Positions 1 to 5,712 of a stretch of 7,173 nt of DNA are shown here, piece by piece (position 1 is the first letter of the stretch; each line of letters starts with the position of its first letter). Source of the stretch: Actinomycetota bacterium (lineage in GTDB: Bacteria > Actinomycetota > Humimicrobiia > Humimicrobiales > Humimicrobiaceae); contig JAGYMN010000063.1 in the NCBI GenBank assembly GCA_018400395.1, forward strand, positions 1 through 7,173, read 5' to 3'. Made by a program: the position numbers and the translations under genes. The notes under the pieces are model-generated. The model was not told the DNA's origin and did not search any database. It saw only the letters and a program-made list of their open reading frames with translations.

Positions 1-44
1 TATTGATGGTTGTATGCTCAAACAAATGATTTGAAAATTTTTAA

Positions 45-323
45 TTATGTTGGATCGAGGAAAAATGGAACCCAGGGAAAGAATGGAAATTACATGACGG
101 CACTCCTGTACTTGTACCGGGACTGTTCAATACAGAAGAAAATACCGATGGCAGCATATACCAGTACCCCCGGGGGGATAAAAACTGCCCGCCGGGTACC
201 AAAATGCCTGCCAGCGGATGGAGTTCTGGTTTTGGAGATATAGCATTTGTCCCGGGACCGGCACTTAAGGATCCAAAAGGAATAAGGGATATAGAAGAAT
301 GGTATATTTCTTTATTGGCTTAG
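45..323 (+). pseudogene. Broken fragment of a URO-D-family protein
   Basis: The open frame from the TAA at 42-44 to the TAG at 321-323 encodes about 92 residues with the signature of the N-terminal part of roughly 400-residue URO-D-family (uroporphyrinogen decarboxylase / methylcobamide methyltransferase-like) proteins. In order it carries EEKWNPGKEW, DGTPVLVPGLFNTE, a YPRGDKNCPP loop, KMPASGW and the segment IRDIEEWY. The family normally continues for about 250 more residues with the Zn-ligand HxC and Cys motifs; here it stops right after EEWYISLLA. At the 5' end the frame is closed by TAA (42-44) and TGA (27-29), while frame 1 just upstream reads LKIFNYVG. Loss of one copy of a GGAT repeat near 52-55 would join the two as FNYVGWIEEKW, but this is a guess. 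No start codon or ribosome site fits. I read it as a relic with a 5' frameshift and a 3' truncation; part of the gene may lie left of the window. The family assignment is from recognition of the conserved strings. Confidence 0.7.
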
Positions 324-325
324 CC

Positions 326-1438
326 TTATTTTAAGTTTTCCGGATTCAGGCATTCAAGTTCAGGTATTACAAACCTACCGTCTTTCCTTATAAGCTTTCC
401 GTCAAAGTATATCTCTCCGCCGCCCTGTTGGGGAGTCTGTATCAGTACGAGATCCCAGTGTATTGCAGAATTATTATTATTGGATGCCTCATCATAGCAT
501 TTTCCGGGGGTCAGATGTATACTTCCCATTATCTTTTCATCAAAGAGGGGATCATTAATGGCTTCTGTAATGTAAGGATTAAGTCCTATGGCAAACTCGC
601 CAAGATACCTTGAACCTTCGTCTGTGTCGAGTACCTGGTTTATCTTTTCAGTGAGGTTTGCAGAAGCTTCAACTATCTTACCTTCTCTGAACCTGAAGTA
701 TATGTTCTCATATGTAGTGCCCTGATAAACAGCCGGTGTGTTAAAAGAGAGCTCACCTTCTAAAGATTCCCTTACAGGAGCAGTAAATACTTCACCGTCA
801 GGAATATTACTCTCTCCAGCTGCTTTTATAGTAGGTATATCTTTTATTGAAAACCTTAGATCTGTTCCAGGCCCCTTAATATAAACCTTATCTGTCCTGT
901 CCATAAGCTCGATGATGCTGTCCATTGCCTTTGACATCTTTGAATAATCCAGGGTACATACATCAAAATAAAAATTCTCAAAGGCCTCAAGGCTTGTACC
1001 GGCAAGCTGGGCCATTGAGTTATTTGGCCACCTAAGTACCACCCATTTAGTATTTTTAACCCTTTCGTCAGATACTATACTGCTGTAATCCCTCATATAT
1101 GAATTCATTTTTTCGGAAGTAAGGTCCCCCAGTTCATTTATATTATCATGTGCCCTTATTCCGATAAAAGCATCCATGTCTTTCATCTGTACCATATCAT
1201 GCTTTACCATAAGTGCCAGCTGGTCAGTTCTGCAGCCGGCTATTATTTCTCTCTGCAGGGTATCGTCTTTCTGGCCGACAAAGGGAATTGCCCCCTTTGC
1301 ATATATTTCTCTTATGAGTGATCTTACAAGGGGAATAGCAGTAACCCCATAGAAATGTATAAGTACCTTTTCATTTTTTTTAACATTGCAGGAATAGCTG
1401 ACCAGTGTTCTGGAAAGTTTCTCTATTCTTGGATCCAT
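326..1438 (-). CDS. M29-family metallo-aminopeptidase
   Basis: This 370-residue protein is recognisable as a member of the M29 aminopeptidases (AmpS, Thermus aminopeptidase T), cytosolic enzymes that remove N-terminal residues from peptides using two divalent metal ions. All expected metal-site residues are visible: E216 in IPDGEVFTAP, E281 in LGEFAIGLNP, H308 and Y315 in GSIHLTPGKCYDE, and H327 and D329 in AIHWDLV. The N-terminal domain starts directly with MDPRIEKLSRTLV, typical of the family. Members are usually about 370-415 residues, so the gene looks complete. The ATG start is supported by an AGGCGG ribosome site (complement of 1448-1453) nine bases upstream. No signal peptide is seen. 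It is the last gene of a three-gene leftward cluster, 42 bp after the YhfC-like gene, and its stop codon converges on the URO-D relic with only two bases between. No terminator hairpin is visible. Substrate preference cannot be read from the sequence. Confidence 0.92.
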   Translation of the reverse strand: MDPRIEKLSRTLVSYSCNVKKNEKVLIHFYGVTAIPLVRSLIREIYAKGAIPFVGQKDDTLQREIIAGCRTDQLALMVKHDMVQMKDMDAFIGIRAHDNINELGDLTSEKMNSYMRDYSSIVSDERVKNTKWVVLRWPNNSMAQLAGTSLEAFENFYFDVCTLDYSKMSKAMDSIIELMDRTDKVYIKGPGTDLRFSIKDIPTIKAAGESNIPDGEVFTAPVRESLEGELSFNTPAVYQGTTYENIYFRFREGKIVEASANLTEKINQVLDTDEGSRYLGEFAIGLNPYITEAINDPLFDEKIMGSIHLTPGKCYDEASNNNNSAIHWDLVLIQTPQQGGGEIYFDGKLIRKDGRFVIPELECLNPENLK

Positions 1439-1480
1439 TATTATTTTCCGCCTTTCAAATAAAAATATTAAATAAAAATT

Positions 1481-2269
1481 TTAATTCTTATAATCTTTTC
1501 TATATCTGAGCCAGAGGGCTGCTGCTGTAATTATAAGTGATATTATAGCTACATATACAGATATATAAAGCTGGTTGATATATCCGGCAGTATATAGTAC
1601 CACACTGTAATTTAATACTGCATGCGCAAGGGAAGAAATAAGGTAGAACTGCCATCCGCGGCCCCTGAAAAGTCCCCATCCTGCTATGGCACTTGATGCT
1701 GTATGGAATGCAACTGTAAAAAACCTTTCCCAGAATGGAAGCAATCCATAAATAACACCGGTAGTGGAAATAGAGCTGGCAATATTCCAGCCAGAAGCAA
1801 AAAGGCTGTTGTGTATCCACACGGCTTCAAAAATACCGAAACCCAGTCCGGCAACGGCACCAAGAACTAGGCCTGTTTTTGGATTTATGGGTGGTTTTAT
1901 TTTTCGCCGGATAAATATTACAGGTATAAGTTTAGCTCCCTCCTGTATAAGTCCTGAATAAAGTATCTGGGGTATAATAGCCAGCAGGATCCAGTTCATA
2001 AGTACATCCTGGCTCCAAAAAATGTTCATAACATCTGTCGTAAGTGACTGAAGGGGAACCTGAACAAAACATACAAGTGTCCATGTAAGAAAGGCACTTA
2101 TTGACATAACAGCCCATGAAGATCCCTTGCCAAGAACAGGAGTAAAATATGCGGCATACCAGATAGCACCGAAAATCAGGCCAAGACCAATGCCTATGGC
2201 CAGGTTATGTACTGATATCCCTGGAAAATAAAAACCTGAGATAAATAAATCGCAAATATATCTGCCCAT
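1481..2269 (-). CDS. YhfC/PrsW-like intramembrane metalloprotease
   Basis: This is a 262-residue, strongly hydrophobic protein with about seven or eight likely membrane segments (roughly residues 20-44, 53-74, 90-120, 133-155, 165-200 as one or two spans, 207-228 and 232-254). It carries the polar motifs of the YhfC/PrsW group of glutamic-type or metal-dependent intramembrane proteases: QEGAKL (109-114, E110), GFGIFEA (143-149, E148), ER at 181-182 followed by H189, and AHAVLNY (215-221, H216 and N220). PrsW proteins usually have EE in the first motif; here the first position is Gln. The family cleaves membrane-anchored substrates such as anti-sigma factors in PrsW, but YhfC members are poorly characterised and the substrate here is unknown. 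The ATG is preceded by AAGGA (complement of 2280-2284) with a 10-base spacer. It lies between the thymidylate-synthase homologue and the aminopeptidase with 42-bp gaps on both sides, so co-transcription is likely. A shared peptide-degradation role with the aminopeptidase is only a guess. Confidence 0.8.
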   Translation of the reverse strand: MGRYICDLFISGFYFPGISVHNLAIGIGLGLIFGAIWYAAYFTPVLGKGSSWAVMSISAFLTWTLVCFVQVPLQSLTTDVMNIFWSQDVLMNWILLAIIPQILYSGLIQEGAKLIPVIFIRRKIKPPINPKTGLVLGAVAGLGFGIFEAVWIHNSLFASGWNIASSISTTGVIYGLLPFWERFFTVAFHTASSAIAGWGLFRGRGWQFYLISSLAHAVLNYSVVLYTAGYINQLYISVYVAIISLIITAAALWLRYRKDYKN

Positions 2270-2311
2270 TGAAGTATTATCCTTCAGATTGTAATTATAT
2301 AATATTTATTG

Positions 2312-3157
2312 CTATTTTTTCTCTGACCTAATTTTCTCTCTTGCCTCTTCGAAGAATGTTTCTGCAAAAGCAGTGGAGTAGGTCCTCTGCTCAAAGGACT
2401 TTGTTTTTAAAGTATTCAAAAACCCCCTGAAATCGTCAAAGTATGAACCATATATGTGGTAGCCGTCTGTTATGTCCACATAGCGGCCCGGTTTTACCGG
2501 TTCCCCGATTCTGGACGATATCTTTTCAGCTATTTCCCGCTGGAGATCGGTAAGAGCAAAAATATTCATAAATGCTGCTTTATACGCATCCCTGGATCTC
2601 CAGTGGGTGTTCATGTTAAGGATTAGCCCTTCTTCAGGGTCCTCGAGTATTCTAAACCATGTCCTCTGAAGACATGGGGGTTCATGATGCATTGAATCAA
2701 TATCTGGAGACCATGTTATGGCCTGAGCTCTTCTTGTATAAAAACAATTGACAAGATTCTGGATAACGGCATCTATCTGGTTCAGAGGACCTTTTTTTGA
2801 GGGGTAGCTAAAAAGCCTTTCATGATAACTGTATGACCATCCATGTTTTCCTATCCAGTGGTCATGAATTCCGAGGACTACTTCCTGTCTGTATATTTCC
2901 AGTTCATCAAGTCCGGTGGGTAATGCGCGGTGTATCCTGGGCTCTGAAAACGGTTCATGGATTACCATTATCATTGTGGCATCACGGCTGGGGGGATCAT
3001 TGGGCCTGTCATATTGTGTTTTTATGGAAACCCCATTTTCCCAGAGGGTAATTAGTGATTTCTCCCAGGCTTCCGGAAGTGTCTTCCCTTCCACCTTAAG
3101 AACCGGAATATAGCCGGTATCAAATGTTATATGTTTGGTGTTTTTCTTATCTGACAT
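2312..3157 (-). CDS. Thymidylate synthase homologue (divergent ThyA superfamily)
   Basis: This 281-residue protein (from the ATG at 3157) has the ThyA fold signature: 5,10-methylene-THF-dependent methylation of dUMP to dTMP. Visible matches to E. coli ThyA are DRPND (R51, the phosphate-loop Arg), the dyad R142-R143 in YTRRAQAITW, the nucleophile C162 in EPPCLQRTWF, RSRD (R187, S188, D190), N198 exactly where the dUMP-selecting Asn lies in RSxDxxxxxxFN, and DGYHIY (D231, H234, Y236). Asn rather than Asp at 198 argues against a dCMP hydroxymethylase. It departs from classical ThyA in several places: the His after the catalytic Cys is Leu163, the segment after HIY lacks the usual His, and the N-terminal region is hard to align. 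Archaeal-type thymidylate synthase homologues show similar divergence, from memory. A longer TTG-start frame (3172) exists, but that TTG lies inside the GAGGGGG ribosome site. It is the first gene of the leftward cluster. Activity as a true thymidylate synthase is likely but not certain. Confidence 0.8.
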   Translation of the reverse strand: MSDKKNTKHITFDTGYIPVLKVEGKTLPEAWEKSLITLWENGVSIKTQYDRPNDPPSRDATMIMVIHEPFSEPRIHRALPTGLDELEIYRQEVVLGIHDHWIGKHGWSYSYHERLFSYPSKKGPLNQIDAVIQNLVNCFYTRRAQAITWSPDIDSMHHEPPCLQRTWFRILEDPEEGLILNMNTHWRSRDAYKAAFMNIFALTDLQREIAEKISSRIGEPVKPGRYVDITDGYHIYGSYFDDFRGFLNTLKTKSFEQRTYSTAFAETFFEEAREKIRSEKK

Positions 3158-3163
3158 TTTATT

Positions 3164-3170
3164 CCCCCTC
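3164..3170 (-). promoter_or_regulatory. Ribosome binding site that fixes the ThyA-like start
   Basis: The complement of these bases reads GAGGGGG, six bases before the ATG at 3157-3155. The alternative upstream TTG (3172-3170) overlaps this purine run and has no ribosome site of its own. The site therefore selects the ATG and removes five residues from the longest open frame. Confidence 0.8.
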
Positions 3171-3318
3171 AAGTATCAGTTTTTCTATCAATAAGTTTCC
3201 TGACAAAGTAAGTTTTTAATAGTTTATCATAAAAGATTAAAACTATTTACCATGTCCTTTTAAATAAAGATATTTTCTAAAAAAATCCTTCTAACTTTTT
3301 ATAAGTAAGCTTTTAGCA

Positions 3319-3334
3319 TGTAAAAAATTTTACA
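3319..3334. promoter_or_regulatory. 16-bp palindrome overlapping a -35 box, candidate operator
   Basis: TGTAAAAAATTTTACA is a perfect inverted repeat: 7-base arms TGTAAAA and TTTTACA around AA. Its right arm contains the -35 hexamer TTTACA of the nuoE promoter, a good position for repression. Extended to 18 bases (3318-3335) it matches 11 of the 14 defined positions of the clostridial Rex consensus TTGTTAA-N4-TTAACAA. It also fits a CRP/FNR-family layout, TGTAA-N6-TTACA. Which regulator binds, if any, is inference; AT-rich DNA gives such repeats by chance at some rate. Confidence 0.4.
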
Positions 3335-3359
3335 ATTATTAATTATTATTTGCTATAAT
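3329..3359 (+). promoter_or_regulatory. Sigma-A-type promoter for the nuoE-nuoF pair
   Basis: TTTACA at 3329-3334 is one base from TTGACA. After 19 bases comes TATAAT (3354-3359), a perfect -10 box, preceded by the extended -10 dinucleotide TG at 3351-3352. The long spacer is tolerable with an extended -10. Transcription would begin near 3366, giving a leader of about 40 bases before the ribosome site. The leader has a small 6-base-arm inverted repeat, TCATAT-CA-ATATGA, at 3376-3389. Confidence 0.65.
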
Positions 3360-3392
3360 CAAATGAAAATTTATCTCATATCAATATGAAAT

Positions 3393-3399
3393 AGGAAGG
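3393..3399 (+). promoter_or_regulatory. Ribosome binding site for the CTG start of nuoE
   Basis: AGGAAGG is a strong Shine-Dalgarno match placed eight bases before the CTG at 3408-3410. No ATG, GTG or TTG occurs in the nuoE frame between the in-frame stop at 3387-3389 and position 3537, so this site points to a non-standard start. Confidence 0.6.
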
Positions 3400-3407
3400 A
3401 TAAGGCC

Positions 3408-3890
3408 CTGGACCTGCCGAAATATAAGCTTACCGCTGAGGAGAATCAAAAGGTAGATGATATTATCTCGCAGTATAGAAACAAAAAGAGTCTGCTGATA
3501 CCTGTACTTCAAAAGATACAGGATACAATAGGATTTTTGCCTGTGGAGGCGCAGAAAAAAGTTGCCTGCGGCATAGCAGTACCCGAAAAAGATGTATATG
3601 GTGTTGTGACTTTTTATTCATTTTTTACTATGATCCCACGCGGAAAAAATAATATAAGGGTCTGCATGGGGACTGCCTGTTTTGTAAAGGGAGCCGGTAA
3701 GATTGTCGAAAAGATAAGCAGGGAATTAAAAATCCAACCCGGTGAGACCACTCCTGACAGGATATATTCCCTGCAAATAAACAGGTGCCTGGGAGCATGC
3801 GGTCTTGCACCTATCATGGTTATAAATGATAAGATATATCAGAAAGTAGATCCCGATAAAGCCATAGAACTTATTTACAGCTACAAATGA
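3408..3890 (+). CDS. nuoE: NuoE/HydC/HndA-like [2Fe-2S] subunit
   Basis: This is the 24-kDa-type thioredoxin-like subunit of NADH dehydrogenase and NAD(P)-linked hydrogenase complexes, passing electrons to or from a [2Fe-2S] cluster next to the NuoF partner. From the proposed CTG start the protein has 160 residues, the normal length. A helical N-terminus reads LLIPVLQKIQDTIGFLP, then VYGVVTFYSFF, then the four cluster cysteines C86 and C91 (CMGTAC) and C127 and C131 (CLGAC). The first standard start codon in frame is TTG at 3537; using it would remove 43 residues, including the conserved LIPVLQKIQ helix, and it has no ribosome site. CTG (3408) sits eight bases after AGGAAGG; CTG at 3414 is a second option. 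Its TGA overlaps the ATG of the NuoF-like gene in an ATGA, so the two are translationally coupled. A mis-sequenced ATG is possible. Family assignment is secure; which complex it serves is not. Confidence 0.88.
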   Translation: MDLPKYKLTAEENQKVDDIISQYRNKKSLLIPVLQKIQDTIGFLPVEAQKKVACGIAVPEKDVYGVVTFYSFFTMIPRGKNNIRVCMGTACFVKGAGKIVEKISRELKIQPGETTPDRIYSLQINRCLGACGLAPIMVINDKIYQKVDPDKAIELIYSYK

Positions 3891-5605
3891 CAGAGAATAA
3901 TATGAACCATAACATTTCTTCACTAAAAGAATTAGATGATATTAAAACAAAGAATATAGAGGCTAACCGGCCTTATGGTAAAAAGGGATGCTATATGGTT
4001 ACGGTCCATCTGGGAACCTGCGGAATTGCATCAGGAGCGGATGAGATACAAAGAAGTGTCCTACAGGAAATAGATAAGAGGGAAAATGGCAATATAATAT
4101 TTTCTACTTCAGGCTGTGTGGGATTTTGCGCCCTTGAACCGATGATGACCATTGAAGACTATAAAGGCGAAAAGACTACATATCACAGCCTCAAACAGGA
4201 GGATGTAGCCAGGATATTTTCTGGCCATATTGATAATGGTAAGATACTGTACGAACTAAATCCTATAGTAAAGGGTTCAAAGCTTGCAGAATTTTATGAT
4301 TTTCAGGTCTCAAGAGTGCTCCATAACAGGGGAAGGATAGACCCTTTTAAGATAGAAGACTATATTTCTTTTGACGGATACAGGGCCCTTTTAAAATCAA
4401 TAGAAATCGGTGATCCTGGAGAGCTTATCAGGATTATTTCTGATTCGGGCCTGAGGGGACGAGGCGGAGCCGGTTTCCCTACCGGTAAAAAATGGGAATT
4501 CTGCCGCAGGGCAAGTTCTGACAATGGAATAAAATATGTTGTCTGTAACGGAGACGAGGGTGACCCCGGAGCTTTTATGGATAGGAATCTTCTTGAATCT
4601 GACCCTCATTCTATACTGGAGGGCATGATAATAGCCGGGCTGGCGATAGGGGCAACCAAGGGATACATATATGTCCGCGCAGAATATCCCCTTGCCATAA
4701 AGACCCTTTCGAATGCCCTGAAACAATCCATGGAATATGGGTTTGTCGGTAGGAATATTCTTGGCAGCAGGCATGATTTCGATATTGAAATATACCAGGG
4801 AGCAGGGGCATTCGTATGCGGGGAAGAAACTGCTCTTTTAAAATCTATAGAAGGCAAGAGGGGCATGCCAAGGCCCAAGCCGCCTTTTCCTGCCAATGAA
4901 GGACTTTTTGGAAAACCTACTCTAATCAATAATGTCGAGACTTTTTCAAATGTGCCCCAGATTATTTTAAATGGTGCAGAATGGTTCAATGAGATTGGAA
5001 CGAAAGACAGTAAGGGCACCAAGATATTTGCTCTTACAGGCGCGGTAAACAATGTGGGCCTTGTTGAGGTTCCAATGGGTATACCAGTCAGGGATATCAT
5101 ATATAAGATTGGCGGAGGAATAAAGGGGGACAAGAAGTTTAAAGCAGCCCAGCTTGGTGGCCCATCGGGAGGCTGCCTTCCCGATCAATTGCTTGATCTG
5201 CCGATTGACTATGAAGAGGTCAAAAAGGCAGGGGCTATAATGGGTTCCGGCGGGATGATAGTACTTGATGAAGATCAGTGCATGGTAGATCTGGCAAGAT
5301 ATTTCATGGACTTTATACAGGATGAATCATGTGGACAGTGCACGCCCTGCAGGATAGGGACCAGGAGAATGCTTGAGATACTCACAAGAATAACTGAAGG
5401 AAAAGGGGAAGAAGGCGATATTGAAAAACTGGAAGAACTGGCTGAGATGATAAAGGAGACTTCACTATGCGGACTTGGAAAAACTGCGCCTAACCCGGTA
5501 CTCAGTACTATAAGATATTTCAGGGATGAGTATCAGGAACATATAGATACCAAACTGTCATGCAAGAGACTCCACAAAAAAGCCAAAAGGAAAAAAGTAG
5601 AATAG
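3887..5605 (+). CDS. nuoF: NuoF/HydB/HndC-like NADH-binding flavoprotein subunit, no ferredoxin tail
   Basis: This 572-residue protein is the FMN- and NAD(P)H-binding subunit of NADH dehydrogenase or bifurcating hydrogenase-type complexes. Residues about 36-115 form an N-terminal thioredoxin-like [2Fe-2S] domain with HLGTCGIASGA (C45) and SGCVGFCALEP (C77, C81); I see three cysteines, not four. The FMN/NADH core follows: GLRGRGGAGFPTGKKW (188-203), NGDEGDPGAFMDRNLLESDP (221-240), GAGAFVCGEETALL (305-318), and GMPRPKPPFP with GKPTLINNVET. The [4Fe-4S] ligands are C482, C485, C488 (SCGQCTPCRIGT) and C528 (SLCGLG). HydB-type relatives of about 600-630 residues add a C-terminal 2x[4Fe-4S] ferredoxin domain after a CPAGVC-like turn; here the chain ends at that boundary in a basic tail, CKRLHKKAKRKKVE. 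No ferredoxin codons occur in any frame of the next 107 bases. The start overlaps the nuoE stop (ATGA) and lacks a good ribosome site, fitting coupling. No hydrogenase or NuoG partner is nearby. Confidence 0.93.
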   Translation: MTENNMNHNISSLKELDDIKTKNIEANRPYGKKGCYMVTVHLGTCGIASGADEIQRSVLQEIDKRENGNIIFSTSGCVGFCALEPMMTIEDYKGEKTTYHSLKQEDVARIFSGHIDNGKILYELNPIVKGSKLAEFYDFQVSRVLHNRGRIDPFKIEDYISFDGYRALLKSIEIGDPGELIRIISDSGLRGRGGAGFPTGKKWEFCRRASSDNGIKYVVCNGDEGDPGAFMDRNLLESDPHSILEGMIIAGLAIGATKGYIYVRAEYPLAIKTLSNALKQSMEYGFVGRNILGSRHDFDIEIYQGAGAFVCGEETALLKSIEGKRGMPRPKPPFPANEGLFGKPTLINNVETFSNVPQIILNGAEWFNEIGTKDSKGTKIFALTGAVNNVGLVEVPMGIPVRDIIYKIGGGIKGDKKFKAAQLGGPSGGCLPDQLLDLPIDYEEVKKAGAIMGSGGMIVLDEDQCMVDLARYFMDFIQDESCGQCTPCRIGTRRMLEILTRITEGKGEEGDIEKLEELAEMIKETSLCGLGKTAPNPVLSTIRYFRDEYQEHIDTKLSCKRLHKKAKRKKVE

Positions 5606-5712
5606 AAAATAGTCTTTTGGAATTAATTATCATAAGGATTCTTTACTCCGGACTGTTAATTTATAAAGGATAAGTTCAGTTAATATATATTCAGACAGGA
5701 GAGATAGGACAA

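Noticed and set aside
10..243. 77-codon plus-strand ORF in frame 1
   Set aside because: From about 57 on it is the wrong frame of the URO-D relic, which reads with strong family motifs in frame 3. Only its first residues may be relic sequence before a frameshift.
1500..2117. Minus-strand ORFs of 106 and 61 codons inside the YhfC-like gene
   Set aside because: They are alternate frames of the membrane-protein gene; the 262-residue frame has the family motifs and a ribosome site.
3171..3300. Leftward promoter for the ThyA-like cluster
   Set aside because: TTGTCA (3201-3206 region) and TATGAT-like strings occur on the minus strand, but none pairs with a partner box at acceptable spacing.
3320..3333. 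GTA-N8-TAC inside the palindrome as an NtcA site
   Set aside because: NtcA is a cyanobacterial regulator and nothing else here suggests a cyanobacterium; the match follows from the palindrome itself.
3537..3890. NuoE-like gene starting at TTG 3537
   Set aside because: It cuts off the conserved N-terminal helix of NuoE and has no ribosome site; the upstream frame encodes clear NuoE sequence.
4606..5133. 175-codon minus-strand ORF inside nuoF (also those at 4397-4774 and 4967-5188)
   Set aside because: Antisense shadows of a strongly conserved coding region; no ribosome sites and no recognisable motifs.
5606..5712. Frameshift explanation for the missing NuoF ferredoxin tail
   Set aside because: No frame of this stretch has clustered Cys codons or ferredoxin-like sequence, so the tail is absent rather than shifted.
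5606..5712. Promoter or terminator between nuoF and the URO-D gene
   Set aside because: The TAATAT/TATATT strings near 5681-5691 lack a fitting -35 box, and no stable hairpin with a T-run is present.
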